Position numbers and translations under genes: made by a program | Part shown: positions 7,064-15,116 of the stretch, piece by piece | How positions within the stretch are numbered: position 1 is the first letter of the stretch | Layout: every line of letters begins with the position of its first letter | Notes under the pieces: model-generated | Seen by the model: only the letters and a program-made list of their open reading frames with translations | Told to the model about the DNA's origin: nothing | The model's database searches: none | Assembly (NCBI GenBank): GCA_030039895.1 | Contig: JASHUR010000032.1 | Coordinates: forward strand, 1-19,368 | Direction of reading: 5' to 3' | DNA length: 19,368 bases | Origin: Acidobacteriaceae bacterium | GTDB lineage: Bacteria; Acidobacteriota; Terriglobia; Terriglobales; Acidobacteriaceae

Positions 7064-8764
7064 TTAGCCCGTACCTTCTGTAGCACCCGGTTTCTTCTCG
7101 ACCTCCACCCGGAACCGCGGCGCGCGATAGTCCTTTGGCAGGTAGTCATCCGGAATCGCCACGCGGTTCCCGTCCCTGACCATGGACGCGTGCGGCGACA
7201 TAATCTCCACGCCCGCTTCATAAAACTTGTCCTGGATATTCTGGTGCAGGTCCGAGTAAGTCTGCTGCATCAGGCTCGGTCTGTCCGTGTAGGCGTTGAT
7301 CTGGTAGTGAACATAAAAATCATCCAGTGCTGTCTGCAGCACAAAGGGCTGCGGCTTCTTCAGGATGTTCTCCGTCGCCAGCGCAGCCTCAATCAGCAGC
7401 CCGTGCACCTTCCGCCACGGCGCGTCATACCCGATCGTCACCGTCGTGTGCAGAATCAGCCCGTCCGGATGGATCGACCCGCTGAAATTGATGATGTGGC
7501 TGCTCAGCACCATCGAGTTTGCAATTGTGATCTCCACGTTCTTGATCGTGCGTATCCGCGTCACCAGCAGCGATGCCTCAACCACATCGCCCACTGTGTC
7601 CGTAATCTGCACGCGATCACCTATCCGGAACGCCCGCATGTATGTCAGGATCACGCCCGCTACCACATTCGCTACCGCTGACGTCGACCCCAGCGAAAAC
7701 AGTACGCCCAGAAAGATTGAGATTCCCCGGAACGCCGGCGACTTCGATCCCGGCAGATACGGAAACACCGCTATCGCCGTCACCGCCAGAATCACAAAGC
7801 GCGCAATCTTGTACGTCGGTTCCGCCCACTCCGGATGAAAGTTCTCGAATGAGATCGTCCCGCGCCCGATCTCTCTGAAAATGATCCGGATGAACTTTGT
7901 GATGTAGATCGCAACAACAAGAATGACCACGATGAAGAACAGATTCGGCAGATACGTGAGCACCGTATTGCCAATCACCTTCAGCGGAGACACCACATAG
8001 CCTACCAGTGTCTGGCTGTAGCCCCGTGTCCACGGAAAGAACCCCAGCACCAGCGACATATAGATGTACAGCACGTTCAGCGTCACAACCAGCCGTATTA
8101 ACTTGGTCACTACGACCAGAAGTCCGGCAATCCTCTCAGCCGGCAGCAACTCAAACCTCTGGATGCGCAGCGATGGAATATACGTGCCCCGCCACGCATA
8201 CAGCCGCCGATAGAGCTTTGGAAACAGTGCCCCCAGCAATCTGAGGACCAGAATAAGGAGCGCCGTCGCAATCAGCGCGTAAACGCCGCCCAGAATAATG
8301 GACTTGAGCGAGTACTCTTTCTGCAGCGATTCCAGATTCTGGCGTATCCGCTGCGCATAATCCACCGCAAGCGCATGCCGCCCCTTGCCTGCCAGCTCCG
8401 CATCCTGGTCGGTCACAGTCATCACGATCAGGTCTCCGGCGGTAATGTCGCTGGCCCCTGCGGAATCCAAAACAGCGATGGAACGCGGATTGAATGACTC
8501 TTCCTCTGATAGGTCCTTGATCCGCTGTGAAATCGCCTGCGCTCTCGCCTGCGCCGTAAACGACAGGATGCCCCCAACCTCAAAGATCGTCTTGCCGTTC
8601 ACCACCACCGGAGCCTGCACCACCGGCTTCGCGCTCGCGCTCGTGGCCGGCTTCGCAGCTTGTTCGTCTCTTCGGGCAAAGCCCAGCAAGGGCAGGCAGC
8701 ATAGCAGCAGACATGCCGCCCCCCACACTGTCCACTTTCTTTCCATCCCTGCGGTCAATGCCAT
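7064..8764 (-). CDS. MscS family mechanosensitive ion channel with N-terminal periplasmic domain
   Basis: About 566 residues. A cleavable signal (about residues 7-29, ending G-F-A-R-R) leads to a soluble region of about 125 residues, then membrane helices at roughly 155-178, 213-240, 270-292, 321-338 and the pore helix at 345-376. The pore helix and following segment, G-S-T-S-A-V-A-N-V-V-A-G then R-A-F-R-I-G-D-R-V, correspond to TM3 and the start of the beta domain of MscS. The cytoplasmic beta and alpha/beta domains follow, ending in a charged tail. Such channels release solutes on hypo-osmotic shock. At 566 residues it is about twice the size of E. coli MscS. Start is uncertain: ATGs lie at 8767, 8764 (AAGAGG four bases before) and 8746, and a longer frame reaches 8830. 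Confidence 0.9.
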   Translation of the reverse strand: MALTAGMERKWTVWGAACLLLCCLPLLGFARRDEQAAKPATSASAKPVVQAPVVVNGKTIFEVGGILSFTAQARAQAISQRIKDLSEEESFNPRSIAVLDSAGASDITAGDLIVMTVTDQDAELAGKGRHALAVDYAQRIRQNLESLQKEYSLKSIILGGVYALIATALLILVLRLLGALFPKLYRRLYAWRGTYIPSLRIQRFELLPAERIAGLLVVVTKLIRLVVTLNVLYIYMSLVLGFFPWTRGYSQTLVGYVVSPLKVIGNTVLTYLPNLFFIVVILVVAIYITKFIRIIFREIGRGTISFENFHPEWAEPTYKIARFVILAVTAIAVFPYLPGSKSPAFRGISIFLGVLFSLGSTSAVANVVAGVILTYMRAFRIGDRVQITDTVGDVVEASLLVTRIRTIKNVEITIANSMVLSSHIINFSGSIHPDGLILHTTVTIGYDAPWRKVHGLLIEAALATENILKKPQPFVLQTALDDFYVHYQINAYTDRPSLMQQTYSDLHQNIQDKFYEAGVEIMSPHASMVRDGNRVAIPDDYLPKDYRAPRFRVEVEKKPGATEGTG

Positions 8765-8898
8765 CATGCCTCTTACATGCCGGGTCACATTGCCCCAGCC
8801 GGGTACCAAGACTCCCACTAAACATAGCAAGGCCCAGCGAAGCCATTACTTCGTCAACAACCAGCGCGGATGCATCAGATATTCATTTACGAACACCT

Positions 8899-8927
8899 TT
8901 GTTCTCGGCTATCGTGTTCCATATTGT
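8899..8927 (+). promoter_or_regulatory. Possible promoter of the STAS gene
   Basis: TTGTTC (8899-8904) and TATTGT (8922-8927) are 17 bases apart, a weak sigma-70-like pair in the divergent spacer. Matches are three and four of six, so this is only a candidate. Confidence 0.3.
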
Positions 8928-8928
8928 C

Positions 8929-8949
8929 AAGTGCCCGCTTCAGGCACTT
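8929..8949. repeat. Inverted repeat at the predicted start of the STAS transcript
   Basis: AAGTGCC (8929-8935) and GGCACTT (8943-8949) form a perfect 7-bp inverted repeat around CGCTTCA. It sits directly after the candidate -10, so it could be an operator or a hairpin at the 5' end of the mRNA. There is no T-tract, so a terminator is unlikely. Confidence 0.5.
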
Positions 8950-8996
8950 TCAGTACGCCGGCCAACGCGCCGCTCCCCCATCGACGCCAATAGCCC

Positions 8997-9003
8997 AGGG
9001 GGA
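8997..9003 (+). promoter_or_regulatory. Ribosome binding site deciding the STAS start
   Basis: AGGGGGA lies three bases before the ATG at 9007. It identifies that ATG as the start rather than the longer frame open from 8713, which would overlap the channel gene. Confidence 0.7.
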
Positions 9004-9006
9004 ACT

Positions 9007-9696
9007 ATGTCACTCCATCTCCAGTCCTACTTTCGCGGAAACGTCTACATTATCCGTTGCTCAGGCCATATTACCGCCGGCCAGGCCATAACAACCCTCG
9101 AAGAGGCTCTCGACATGGCCGAGCACGAGTTCACCTCGATCGTTCTCAACCTCAGCGAAGTCACCCGCATGGACAGCATGGGGCTGGGCCTCCTCATGCG
9201 GCACTTTGATCGTCTCAGCAGGCGCTGTGGAGCCATTCGCCTCGCGGCTCCTCAGCCGTTCGTCACTCACCTGCTCAACATCACAAAGACATGCAACTCT
9301 CTTCACACTTTCCCGACCGAGGAAGAAGCCATCGAATCCGCCTCGACTCAGACTTCACCCCGTCAGACACAACCTGCAAAGCATCTCAAGCTCCTGGTCT
9401 TTGATCCATCCGCGGACCTTTGTACGTTCGTTCACAGCGTGTTGTGCCAGCACGGCTTCGATGTCAAAACTGTTTGCTCACTCCAGGACGCGAGGATTCT
9501 GCTTATCGCTGACCAGGTGGACTATATATTGGTTGGCCCCGGAACGCCGCAGCTCCCGTCCGAGACAGCAGCCGTCAAGCTCAGATCCCTCGCTCCCAAG
9601 GCAACCGCGCTGCAGCTTCCTCCTGACTTCAAGTGCCACGACGCTATTGACGCTACGCACAAGCTGCTGGAGTTGTTCAGCCTCCCCACCGCCTGA
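9007..9696 (+). CDS. STAS-domain protein fused to a degenerate receiver-like domain
   Basis: A 229-residue cytoplasmic protein. Residues 1-110 are a STAS domain of the anti-sigma-factor-antagonist type. The phosphorylatable Ser of the family corresponds to Ser57 in the segment M-D-S-M-G-L-G (55-61). A polar linker (112-126) leads to residues 127-229, which resemble a response-regulator receiver: beta-1 K-L-L-V-F-D-P (128-134) and a helix follow. At the expected phospho-acceptor position the sequence is D-Y-I-L-V-G-P-G-T-P (172-181), with Gly177 in place of Asp. The expected Thr/Ser and Lys switch residues are also not evident. The STAS half suggests partner switching with a HPK-like serine kinase, but no kinase, phosphatase or sigma factor is encoded nearby. 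The C-terminal assignment is by secondary-structure-like pattern only. Confidence 0.75.
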   Translation: MSLHLQSYFRGNVYIIRCSGHITAGQAITTLEEALDMAEHEFTSIVLNLSEVTRMDSMGLGLLMRHFDRLSRRCGAIRLAAPQPFVTHLLNITKTCNSLHTFPTEEEAIESASTQTSPRQTQPAKHLKLLVFDPSADLCTFVHSVLCQHGFDVKTVCSLQDARILLIADQVDYILVGPGTPQLPSETAAVKLRSLAPKATALQLPPDFKCHDAIDATHKLLELFSLPTA

Positions 9697-9711
9697 CCGC
9701 GGTCACCTCCT

Positions 9712-10794
9712 TCAGTTCGTCGGCGTCAGCTTCTGCGTCATCTCGCTCTCACGCTTGGCATCTGCCAGTTGGCCCAGCGACCGGTATGCCTGCGCCAGCA
9801 GCCAGTGCGTTAGCGGATTCTTTTCATCCATCTTTTCAGCCCGCTGCAAATACATCACCGCGCCCGCAGGGTCCTGGTTTCCCATCAGTGCCCGGCCCAG
9901 CAATATATATGGACCCGTCGCCGACGGCTCCAGCAACAGGGCCCGTTGCTCCGCCCGCTCCGCCTTGTTGTACTCTCCCGCTCGGATATAAGCATCCCCC
10001 AACCGGTCGTACACGCTGCCTTCCAGCGGATTGATCGCGCGTTCCTTCTCAAACTCGTCGATCGCAACTTTCAATTGTTGCTGCGCCAACGCGATCTCGC
10101 CAAGAAGCTCGTGGGCCAACGGGAAGCGCGGATCGATCTCCAACGCCTTCTGCGCCAGTAACTGCGCCTCTGGCAGATTGTCCCTCCTCAGTAGCATCCG
10201 CGCCGTCAGCAAATAGGCTGAGGCGGAATCAGGCGCAAAGCCGTACTGGTGCGCAAAGGCGTGCCGGGCGTTGTCGTATTGCTTCGTTTCCAGATAGCAG
10301 AGAGCCAATACATAACTCGGGTCGACGCGGGTGTGCGAAGTCCAGGTTGTAGCCGATTCCAGGAGCGAAATCGCTTCCGTGGGACGACCCAGCCGGAACA
10401 GCGTAAGTCCGCGCAGTTGCGCCGCATCAATATCATGCGGGTCCTCCTCGAGCGCCGCCGCAAAGGCCGCGTCGGCCTGGGCAAATTTGTTCTCCGAGTA
10501 TAGAGCCAGTCCGCGCAGCCGGTTCACCCCTGCCGGCACAGGCGTGCGCGAGGCGAATCCATCAAGTTGTTGCAGCGCCTCTGCATAGTGCCCGCGGTCA
10601 ATCATCAGCCGTAATTGTGCAATGTCGGGCTGTGCCTCCGCCGCTGTCTTCCCAGAGGAATTTGAATCCTGGGCCGACGATGTATCCGAGGCCGGGGCTG
10701 ACTGCCCCGTTGACTGCCCACGAGCCGAGGAGCAAAGCAACGTTGCAGGCAGAAATACAATGCAGCAGAAAGCAGCCCGGTAAATACAACGCAT
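9712..10794 (-). CDS. Secreted tetratricopeptide repeat protein
   Basis: A 360-residue exported protein. A Sec-type signal peptide covers about residues 1-26, ending S-S-A-R-G-Q. A Ser/Ala/Gln-rich linker leads to residue 55, then TPR helices fill the rest. Clear repeat units include those around 57-85, 91-119, 124-150, 158-186, 192-222, 226-254, 260-288, 294-322 and 328-356, with the usual A-L-x-x-D-P spacing at helix ends. TPR arrays bind proteins or peptides; the binding surface here is probably periplasmic. The frame is open to 11016, but that extension would run through the terminator hairpin and into the receptor gene, so the ATG at 10794 is chosen although no ribosome binding site precedes it. 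It lies 79 bases downstream of the receptor gene on the same strand. A functional partnership is inferred. Confidence 0.85.
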   Translation of the reverse strand: MRCIYRAAFCCIVFLPATLLCSSARGQSTGQSAPASDTSSAQDSNSSGKTAAEAQPDIAQLRLMIDRGHYAEALQQLDGFASRTPVPAGVNRLRGLALYSENKFAQADAAFAAALEEDPHDIDAAQLRGLTLFRLGRPTEAISLLESATTWTSHTRVDPSYVLALCYLETKQYDNARHAFAHQYGFAPDSASAYLLTARMLLRRDNLPEAQLLAQKALEIDPRFPLAHELLGEIALAQQQLKVAIDEFEKERAINPLEGSVYDRLGDAYIRAGEYNKAERAEQRALLLEPSATGPYILLGRALMGNQDPAGAVMYLQRAEKMDEKNPLTHWLLAQAYRSLGQLADAKRESEMTQKLTPTN

Positions 10795-10823
10795 AGAGGT
10801 ATCGATTTTTACTCTAGATGAAA

Positions 10824-10855
10824 CAAGGCAGGAGAACCAGAGTTCTCCTGCCTTG
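10824..10855 (-). terminator. Strong hairpin terminator after the TonB-dependent receptor gene
   Basis: A perfect 14-bp stem, CAAGGCAGGAGAAC (10824-10837) with GTTCTCCTGCCTTG (10842-10855), closes a four-base loop. On the minus strand it begins 18 bases after the receptor stop and is followed by a short T-rich run (TTTCATC), which suits a rho-independent terminator. It lies only 29 bases before the TPR gene start, so TPR expression must come from read-through or a separate promoter. Confidence 0.85.
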
Positions 10856-10873
10856 GAAGTTAAACGAGGTGCG

Positions 10874-13800
10874 TCAGAATTGGAGACGAACTGAGAACTC
10901 CACCTGGCGCGGACTGGATGCACCATATGGGCCTTGGGCGTTGAAGCTGGCTCCATTGGTGATGAAGCCACCTTGCGTGGCATCCACGTTTCCGGTGTTC
11001 GGGTTGGCTGGATCAATATGGTTGAACAGGTTGAAGAAGTCCACGCGGAACTGCGCGAAGAGGGCCTCCCTGATCGGGAAGTTCTTCACGAGCGAACTAT
11101 CGACGTTCCAGCCGCCTGGGCCCCATGCGTTGTTGCGGCCCGCTGTGCCTATCTGATCCAGAGCCGGGCAAGTAAACCCTCCTGCCGGTGTGCCAGTTGG
11201 ATCACCGCTGGACGGACAGAGCGTATTTGCACTTCCATTACCTTCAATGTTGTTGAAAAACTGCCTGGAATGCGTTTGAGGGTTGAACTTGGCGAGGCTC
11301 GTATGCAGGTTACCGGAGCTGCCATTCGGATAGCAGGGTGCAGAAGTACCACCCACCGAAGAGCCGCAGTCGGCCATACTGAGAGTAAACGGCAAACCGC
11401 TGGAAATATTCACCACCGGACTGATCTGCCATCCGCCGACGATTTCATCTAAATATCGCGGCGCACTCGGCAGGAACTGCTGGTTCTTGCCGAAGGGCAA
11501 TTGGTACACAGCGTACGAGACCCATTGCTGCCGGCGAACATAGCTGTCCGGTCCTCGCTCTGGATTTTTGTCCCACGTTGCGTAACCGCTGGCAAAGTCA
11601 GTTGCATGCTGCCAGGAATAGTTTGAGTTAAACGTCAACCCTCGGGCCATTCGTTTGGCTACACCGATCTGCAATGCATTGTAATGTGTATCTTGATCGT
11701 CGCCGTAGTAGCCGATGCCTTGGGTCCATCCGCAGGCCCCTGTTGGCAGACCGGCCGGCTGGCTATAGGCCGCGTCCGTACAAGCAGGCAGAGTACCCCC
11801 GTAGTATCGGTATAGGAACTGTGGCGACGACACCGCGCCGCTCGAAGTGATTGGATTGGTGCAGTTCGGTCCGGCTGGATAGCAGGTGCCGCCATTCGGG
11901 TCGTAGTGCAATTTGGCTCCGGTAACGCTGTATTGCGCCGGAAGGAAAATGGCCGCTTCGTTCGGGTTGGTGTTATTGCCGTCGCCATCGCTGAGGGTGT
12001 GGGTCCCTTTGTTGCCGACGTAAGCCACGGTCAAAGACACGGTAGGAGTAAGCGCCCTCTGTACGCTGAAGTTCCAGGCATCGATCGTGGGCAGCCGCAA
12101 CGGGTCAGGCCGTGCCTTCGTGCTGATCGCATAACCAGGGTTCGGTAACAGTCCATTCGAAGGTACGCTGGGAAATACATACGCCGGCGGCCCTGTGGCC
12201 AGGTCAAACGGCTTCACATAGCTGCTCGCACTGTTCTGGGTCGCGCTGATCTCCTGGTTGGCCAGCACTGGTATGTTCTGTGTAACCACATGGCCGAAGA
12301 TCGAACCGAACACGCCCAGGTCGAAGCTGCGTCCGTATCCGGCGCGGACCACGGTCTTGTCATTGAACTGGTAGGAAAGGCCGACACGCGGATTCCAGGT
12401 GTTCTTGGCCGCCTGCCAGCCCATGTTGGTTCCGATGTTACCGTAGCCGGCGACGCTGATGTAGCCGGTTTTGAGGTCCATAAGCGCGCCATTCCCCTTC
12501 CCGTTCACTGCTTCAGGGGAATAGTACTCATAGCGAACTCCGAGGTTTAAAGTCAGTTTTGGCGTGGCGCGCCAAGTGTCCTGACCGTAGAAGAAGTCAC
12601 GCTTCTGGAACTCCTTGGCGTTGGTGGAAACGCTGACGTAACGCCCATAGCTCTCCACATCCCCAAGCACGAAGGATGCAAGTCCCAGACCGCCAGTGCC
12701 GTTATTCGCCGTTGCTCCGGAGTTAAAACCAAACAACCCTGTCCGGTCCGTATCGCTTGGGACGCGCAGGTTGCGGGCGTAGCGAAGATCGACACCGCCC
12801 TTGAAGGTGTGGTTGCCGATGATCTTCGTCCAGTTATTGACGATCTGGAACTGGTCCTCTCTTTCGATCAGAGGGCAGTTGCAGCGGTTGATGTTGAGAC
12901 CGGCGCCCCATTCAGTCTGGCCGCCGTTCGGCATGGAAATCTGGAAGCCGGCAAGGCCGTTGGTGATCGGCTGACCGGGAATATTCAGCCCTCCCCACCC
13001 CAGCGTGTCCATCGGGGTCGTCGACTCGTCGAACTTCTGGTCGCCGATATTGTATCGATAGTAACCGAGCCGGAAGTCGGTCAGCAGCGTCGAGCTGAGG
13101 CCGATGTCCATGCCGGCGGCAACACTGTCGTTATGGCCGGCAGAATCTCCACCGTAGCCGCCGAGTCCGAAACCGGGACCTCCGCCGGTACCAAGAAGCG
13201 TAGTGCCGCTCAGGACATCAGTGAACCGGCTGAAGCGTTCAAATGCATGGGCCGCAGTCGAGACCTGGTAATCGACACGCTCGTCCCACTGATCGGAGTT
13301 GAAGAGGCCTGTGCCACCCTGGACATAGGTATCGTTGATGGTGCCCAGCTCACCGCTGGCCTTATTCGGCGCGTAGCTTTTGATCAAATTCAGGTAGGCG
13401 AGCGCCTGCGGAGAAAGCTGGGCGGCCGGAATGAGGTTGTTGGTATATGGCGTCGCCACGCCACCGTTGTTGTAATAGATCTGATAAGTGGGAAGATACT
13501 GGCTGAAGTCGCAGCCCGTGGTTCCCAGACACGAGGATATGACCGTAGCGGTAGGGACGAGTGTGGAGGCTGAAGTTCCCACCTTCTGACGGGCGCCCTG
13601 ATAGTCACCAAAGAAGAACAGCCTGTCTTTCAGAATCGGCCCACCGATTGAACCGCCAAACAGGTTCTTCAGGCCCGGAGCAATCGTGCTTGCCGGAGTT
13701 GTTCCATACGCGGGGAATTGGGTATAAGGATCCTGGGCCAGGTTCGCCGAGCTGGTCCGATAGTCGAAAGCAGATCCGTGGAAGCTGTTTGTACCCGACT

Positions 13801-14545
13801 TGGTCTGCGCGGTCACAAATTCTGAAACCGCCTTTCCGAATTCGGCGTCGTAATTCTGCGTTGTGATCTTGGTTTCGGTCAGCGAATCGAGGTTCGGGTT
13901 GATGACGATGATGCCCAGAATCGGGTCCTGGTTATCGGTGCCGTCAAGGGTGTACGCCACGCCGCCGAACGCCTGACCGTCGATCTGAATCTGAGCGCTG
14001 GCCTGCGGGTTTTCATCCGGGGCATGGTTCCACGGCAGCAGTTGAGCCCCCGGTATGAGCAGCTGGAGATTGGCAAAATTCTGGCCCGCTACCGGCAGAC
14101 TCTCAACTTCCTGTGCGGACAGAATGGTGGATACATCCGCATGGTCCGTCTTCAGTTCAGGAACTGCATTCGCGTTGACTTGAACCGTCGTGCTGGTACC
14201 GCCCGCCGTGAGTTGCGCGTCGACTTTGATCGATGTCTCGGCAAAGAGATGGATACCCGTCTGCTCGAATGTTTTGAAGCCGGTGAATTCCACCGTCACG
14301 TTGTACACGTCGGGAATAAGATGTTGGACCGTGTAGTCGCCGCTCGAGTTGGTTTGTACCTTGACTGAGACGCCTTTCAAGACGTCTGTGACAGTGACGG
14401 TTGCGCCCGGAATGACTGCGCCTGATGGATCTGTCACTGTTCCATAGAGTGAGCCGTAGATCGTCTGGCCGTGTGCCACCGCAGTAAGCGGCAGCAGGCA
14501 AAGCAGAGCCACAGCGGCTAGGGCCGCGTGGAATTTGCGCCTCAT
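10874..14545 (-). CDS. Oar-like TonB-dependent receptor with carboxypeptidase-regulatory domain
   Basis: A 1223-residue outer-membrane protein. A signal peptide (about 1-26, ending V-A-H-G-Q) precedes a CarboxypepD_reg-like beta-sandwich at about 31-112, marked by G-T-V-T-D-P-S-G-A-V-I-P-G-A (35-48). A plug-like region follows at about 135-255, with Y-D-A-E-F-G-K-A (232-239) and G-T-N-S-F-H-G-S-A (251-259), hallmarks of the Oar group. The remainder is a large beta-barrel ending in V-R-L-Q-F, whose final Phe is the usual barrel-assembly signal. Length fits acidobacterial members. Such receptors take up bulky substrates, often glycans, using TonB/ExbBD energy. The start is firm: AGGAGGG lies eight bases before the ATG. 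It is divergent from a sugar-sensing regulator and near glycosidases, so an alpha-glucan oligosaccharide substrate is inferred. Confidence 0.95.
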   Translation of the reverse strand: MRRKFHAALAAVALLCLLPLTAVAHGQTIYGSLYGTVTDPSGAVIPGATVTVTDVLKGVSVKVQTNSSGDYTVQHLIPDVYNVTVEFTGFKTFEQTGIHLFAETSIKVDAQLTAGGTSTTVQVNANAVPELKTDHADVSTILSAQEVESLPVAGQNFANLQLLIPGAQLLPWNHAPDENPQASAQIQIDGQAFGGVAYTLDGTDNQDPILGIIVINPNLDSLTETKITTQNYDAEFGKAVSEFVTAQTKSGTNSFHGSAFDYRTSSANLAQDPYTQFPAYGTTPASTIAPGLKNLFGGSIGGPILKDRLFFFGDYQGARQKVGTSASTLVPTATVISSCLGTTGCDFSQYLPTYQIYYNNGGVATPYTNNLIPAAQLSPQALAYLNLIKSYAPNKASGELGTINDTYVQGGTGLFNSDQWDERVDYQVSTAAHAFERFSRFTDVLSGTTLLGTGGGPGFGLGGYGGDSAGHNDSVAAGMDIGLSSTLLTDFRLGYYRYNIGDQKFDESTTPMDTLGWGGLNIPGQPITNGLAGFQISMPNGGQTEWGAGLNINRCNCPLIEREDQFQIVNNWTKIIGNHTFKGGVDLRYARNLRVPSDTDRTGLFGFNSGATANNGTGGLGLASFVLGDVESYGRYVSVSTNAKEFQKRDFFYGQDTWRATPKLTLNLGVRYEYYSPEAVNGKGNGALMDLKTGYISVAGYGNIGTNMGWQAAKNTWNPRVGLSYQFNDKTVVRAGYGRSFDLGVFGSIFGHVVTQNIPVLANQEISATQNSASSYVKPFDLATGPPAYVFPSVPSNGLLPNPGYAISTKARPDPLRLPTIDAWNFSVQRALTPTVSLTVAYVGNKGTHTLSDGDGNNTNPNEAAIFLPAQYSVTGAKLHYDPNGGTCYPAGPNCTNPITSSGAVSSPQFLYRYYGGTLPACTDAAYSQPAGLPTGACGWTQGIGYYGDDQDTHYNALQIGVAKRMARGLTFNSNYSWQHATDFASGYATWDKNPERGPDSYVRRQQWVSYAVYQLPFGKNQQFLPSAPRYLDEIVGGWQISPVVNISSGLPFTLSMADCGSSVGGTSAPCYPNGSSGNLHTSLAKFNPQTHSRQFFNNIEGNGSANTLCPSSGDPTGTPAGGFTCPALDQIGTAGRNNAWGPGGWNVDSSLVKNFPIREALFAQFRVDFFNLFNHIDPANPNTGNVDATQGGFITNGASFNAQGPYGASSPRQVEFSVRLQF

Positions 14546-15116
14546 ATTCTGAGCCCTCCTAAAAAATACGTCTTTCGTTTGGCATTACCGTTCTCGCATC
14601 ACCCGCTGGCTCAAGCCCGCTGAATGTAGTTCGAGATTCCAGTTGCCCTATGTTTCGAGTCCGGTCGATTTTTAAAACCAATTGAATCTAGCCTTGCTGC
14701 GCAGGAACTGTCAACTTATTTTGCGAAGGCATTTTTTGAGCAAATGTCATATCAACTTTGAATGTGTTTTCGGCAGCCGAGATTGGTTCCGTTCCCCACC
14801 GATATCAAGAAACTGCCAGAAGCATCTTATTTCTTTGGCCTTTGCCCTACTCATTCGTTTTATCTGTAGACTATGCAGCACTTCCGCACTGAACGGCAGG
14901 CCGCTTTATGGCCGAGCTTAATCATTGCAAGTACCCTCAGTTTTGCCCTCTGGCAAGCCATTTTGTCTATACATTCTTGGGAAACCACGGGTACACTTCT
15001 AGCGAGGTGGCTCGGCTCGTTCCCCTTCTCCGATCAGCAGAGCACTGCGTAGCCAGTTGCCGTACCTCGGCGCGTCCGGTCCAAAGAAGACCGTTCCGGT
15101 AAGTATTGTGACTCCA
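14546..15116. other. 571-base divergent regulatory region
   Basis: No supported gene lies between the receptor gene (minus) and the regulator gene (plus). The receptor side contains the ribosome binding site AGGAGGG (minus strand, 14554-14560) and a candidate promoter. The middle is AT-richer than the flanks. A small TTGCC/GGCAA inverted repeat occurs at 14943-14956. The unusual length for two divergent genes leaves room for several operators or a small RNA, but no recognised RNA fold was seen. Confidence 0.55.
14685..14714 (-). promoter_or_regulatory. Candidate sigma-70-type promoter of the receptor gene
   Basis: On the minus strand a perfect TTGACA (14714-14709) is separated by 18 bases from TAGATT (14690-14685), which matches four of six bases of TATAAT. 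Transcription would begin about 130 bases before the receptor ATG and leave a long untranslated leader. The -35 match is strong, the -10 only fair. Confidence 0.4.

Noticed and set aside
9694..9705. 12-bp palindrome TGACCGCGGTCA at the end of the STAS gene
   Set aside because: It includes the stop codon, does not extend, and has no T-tract or promoter context; a chance origin is likely in GC-rich DNA.
12809..13573. 254-codon plus-strand frame antisense to the receptor gene
   Set aside because: No domain or ribosome binding site; the receptor reading is unambiguous.
14943..14956. TTGCC/GGCAA inverted repeat as a terminator or operator
   Set aside because: Only five base pairs and no T-tract; too short to support a call.
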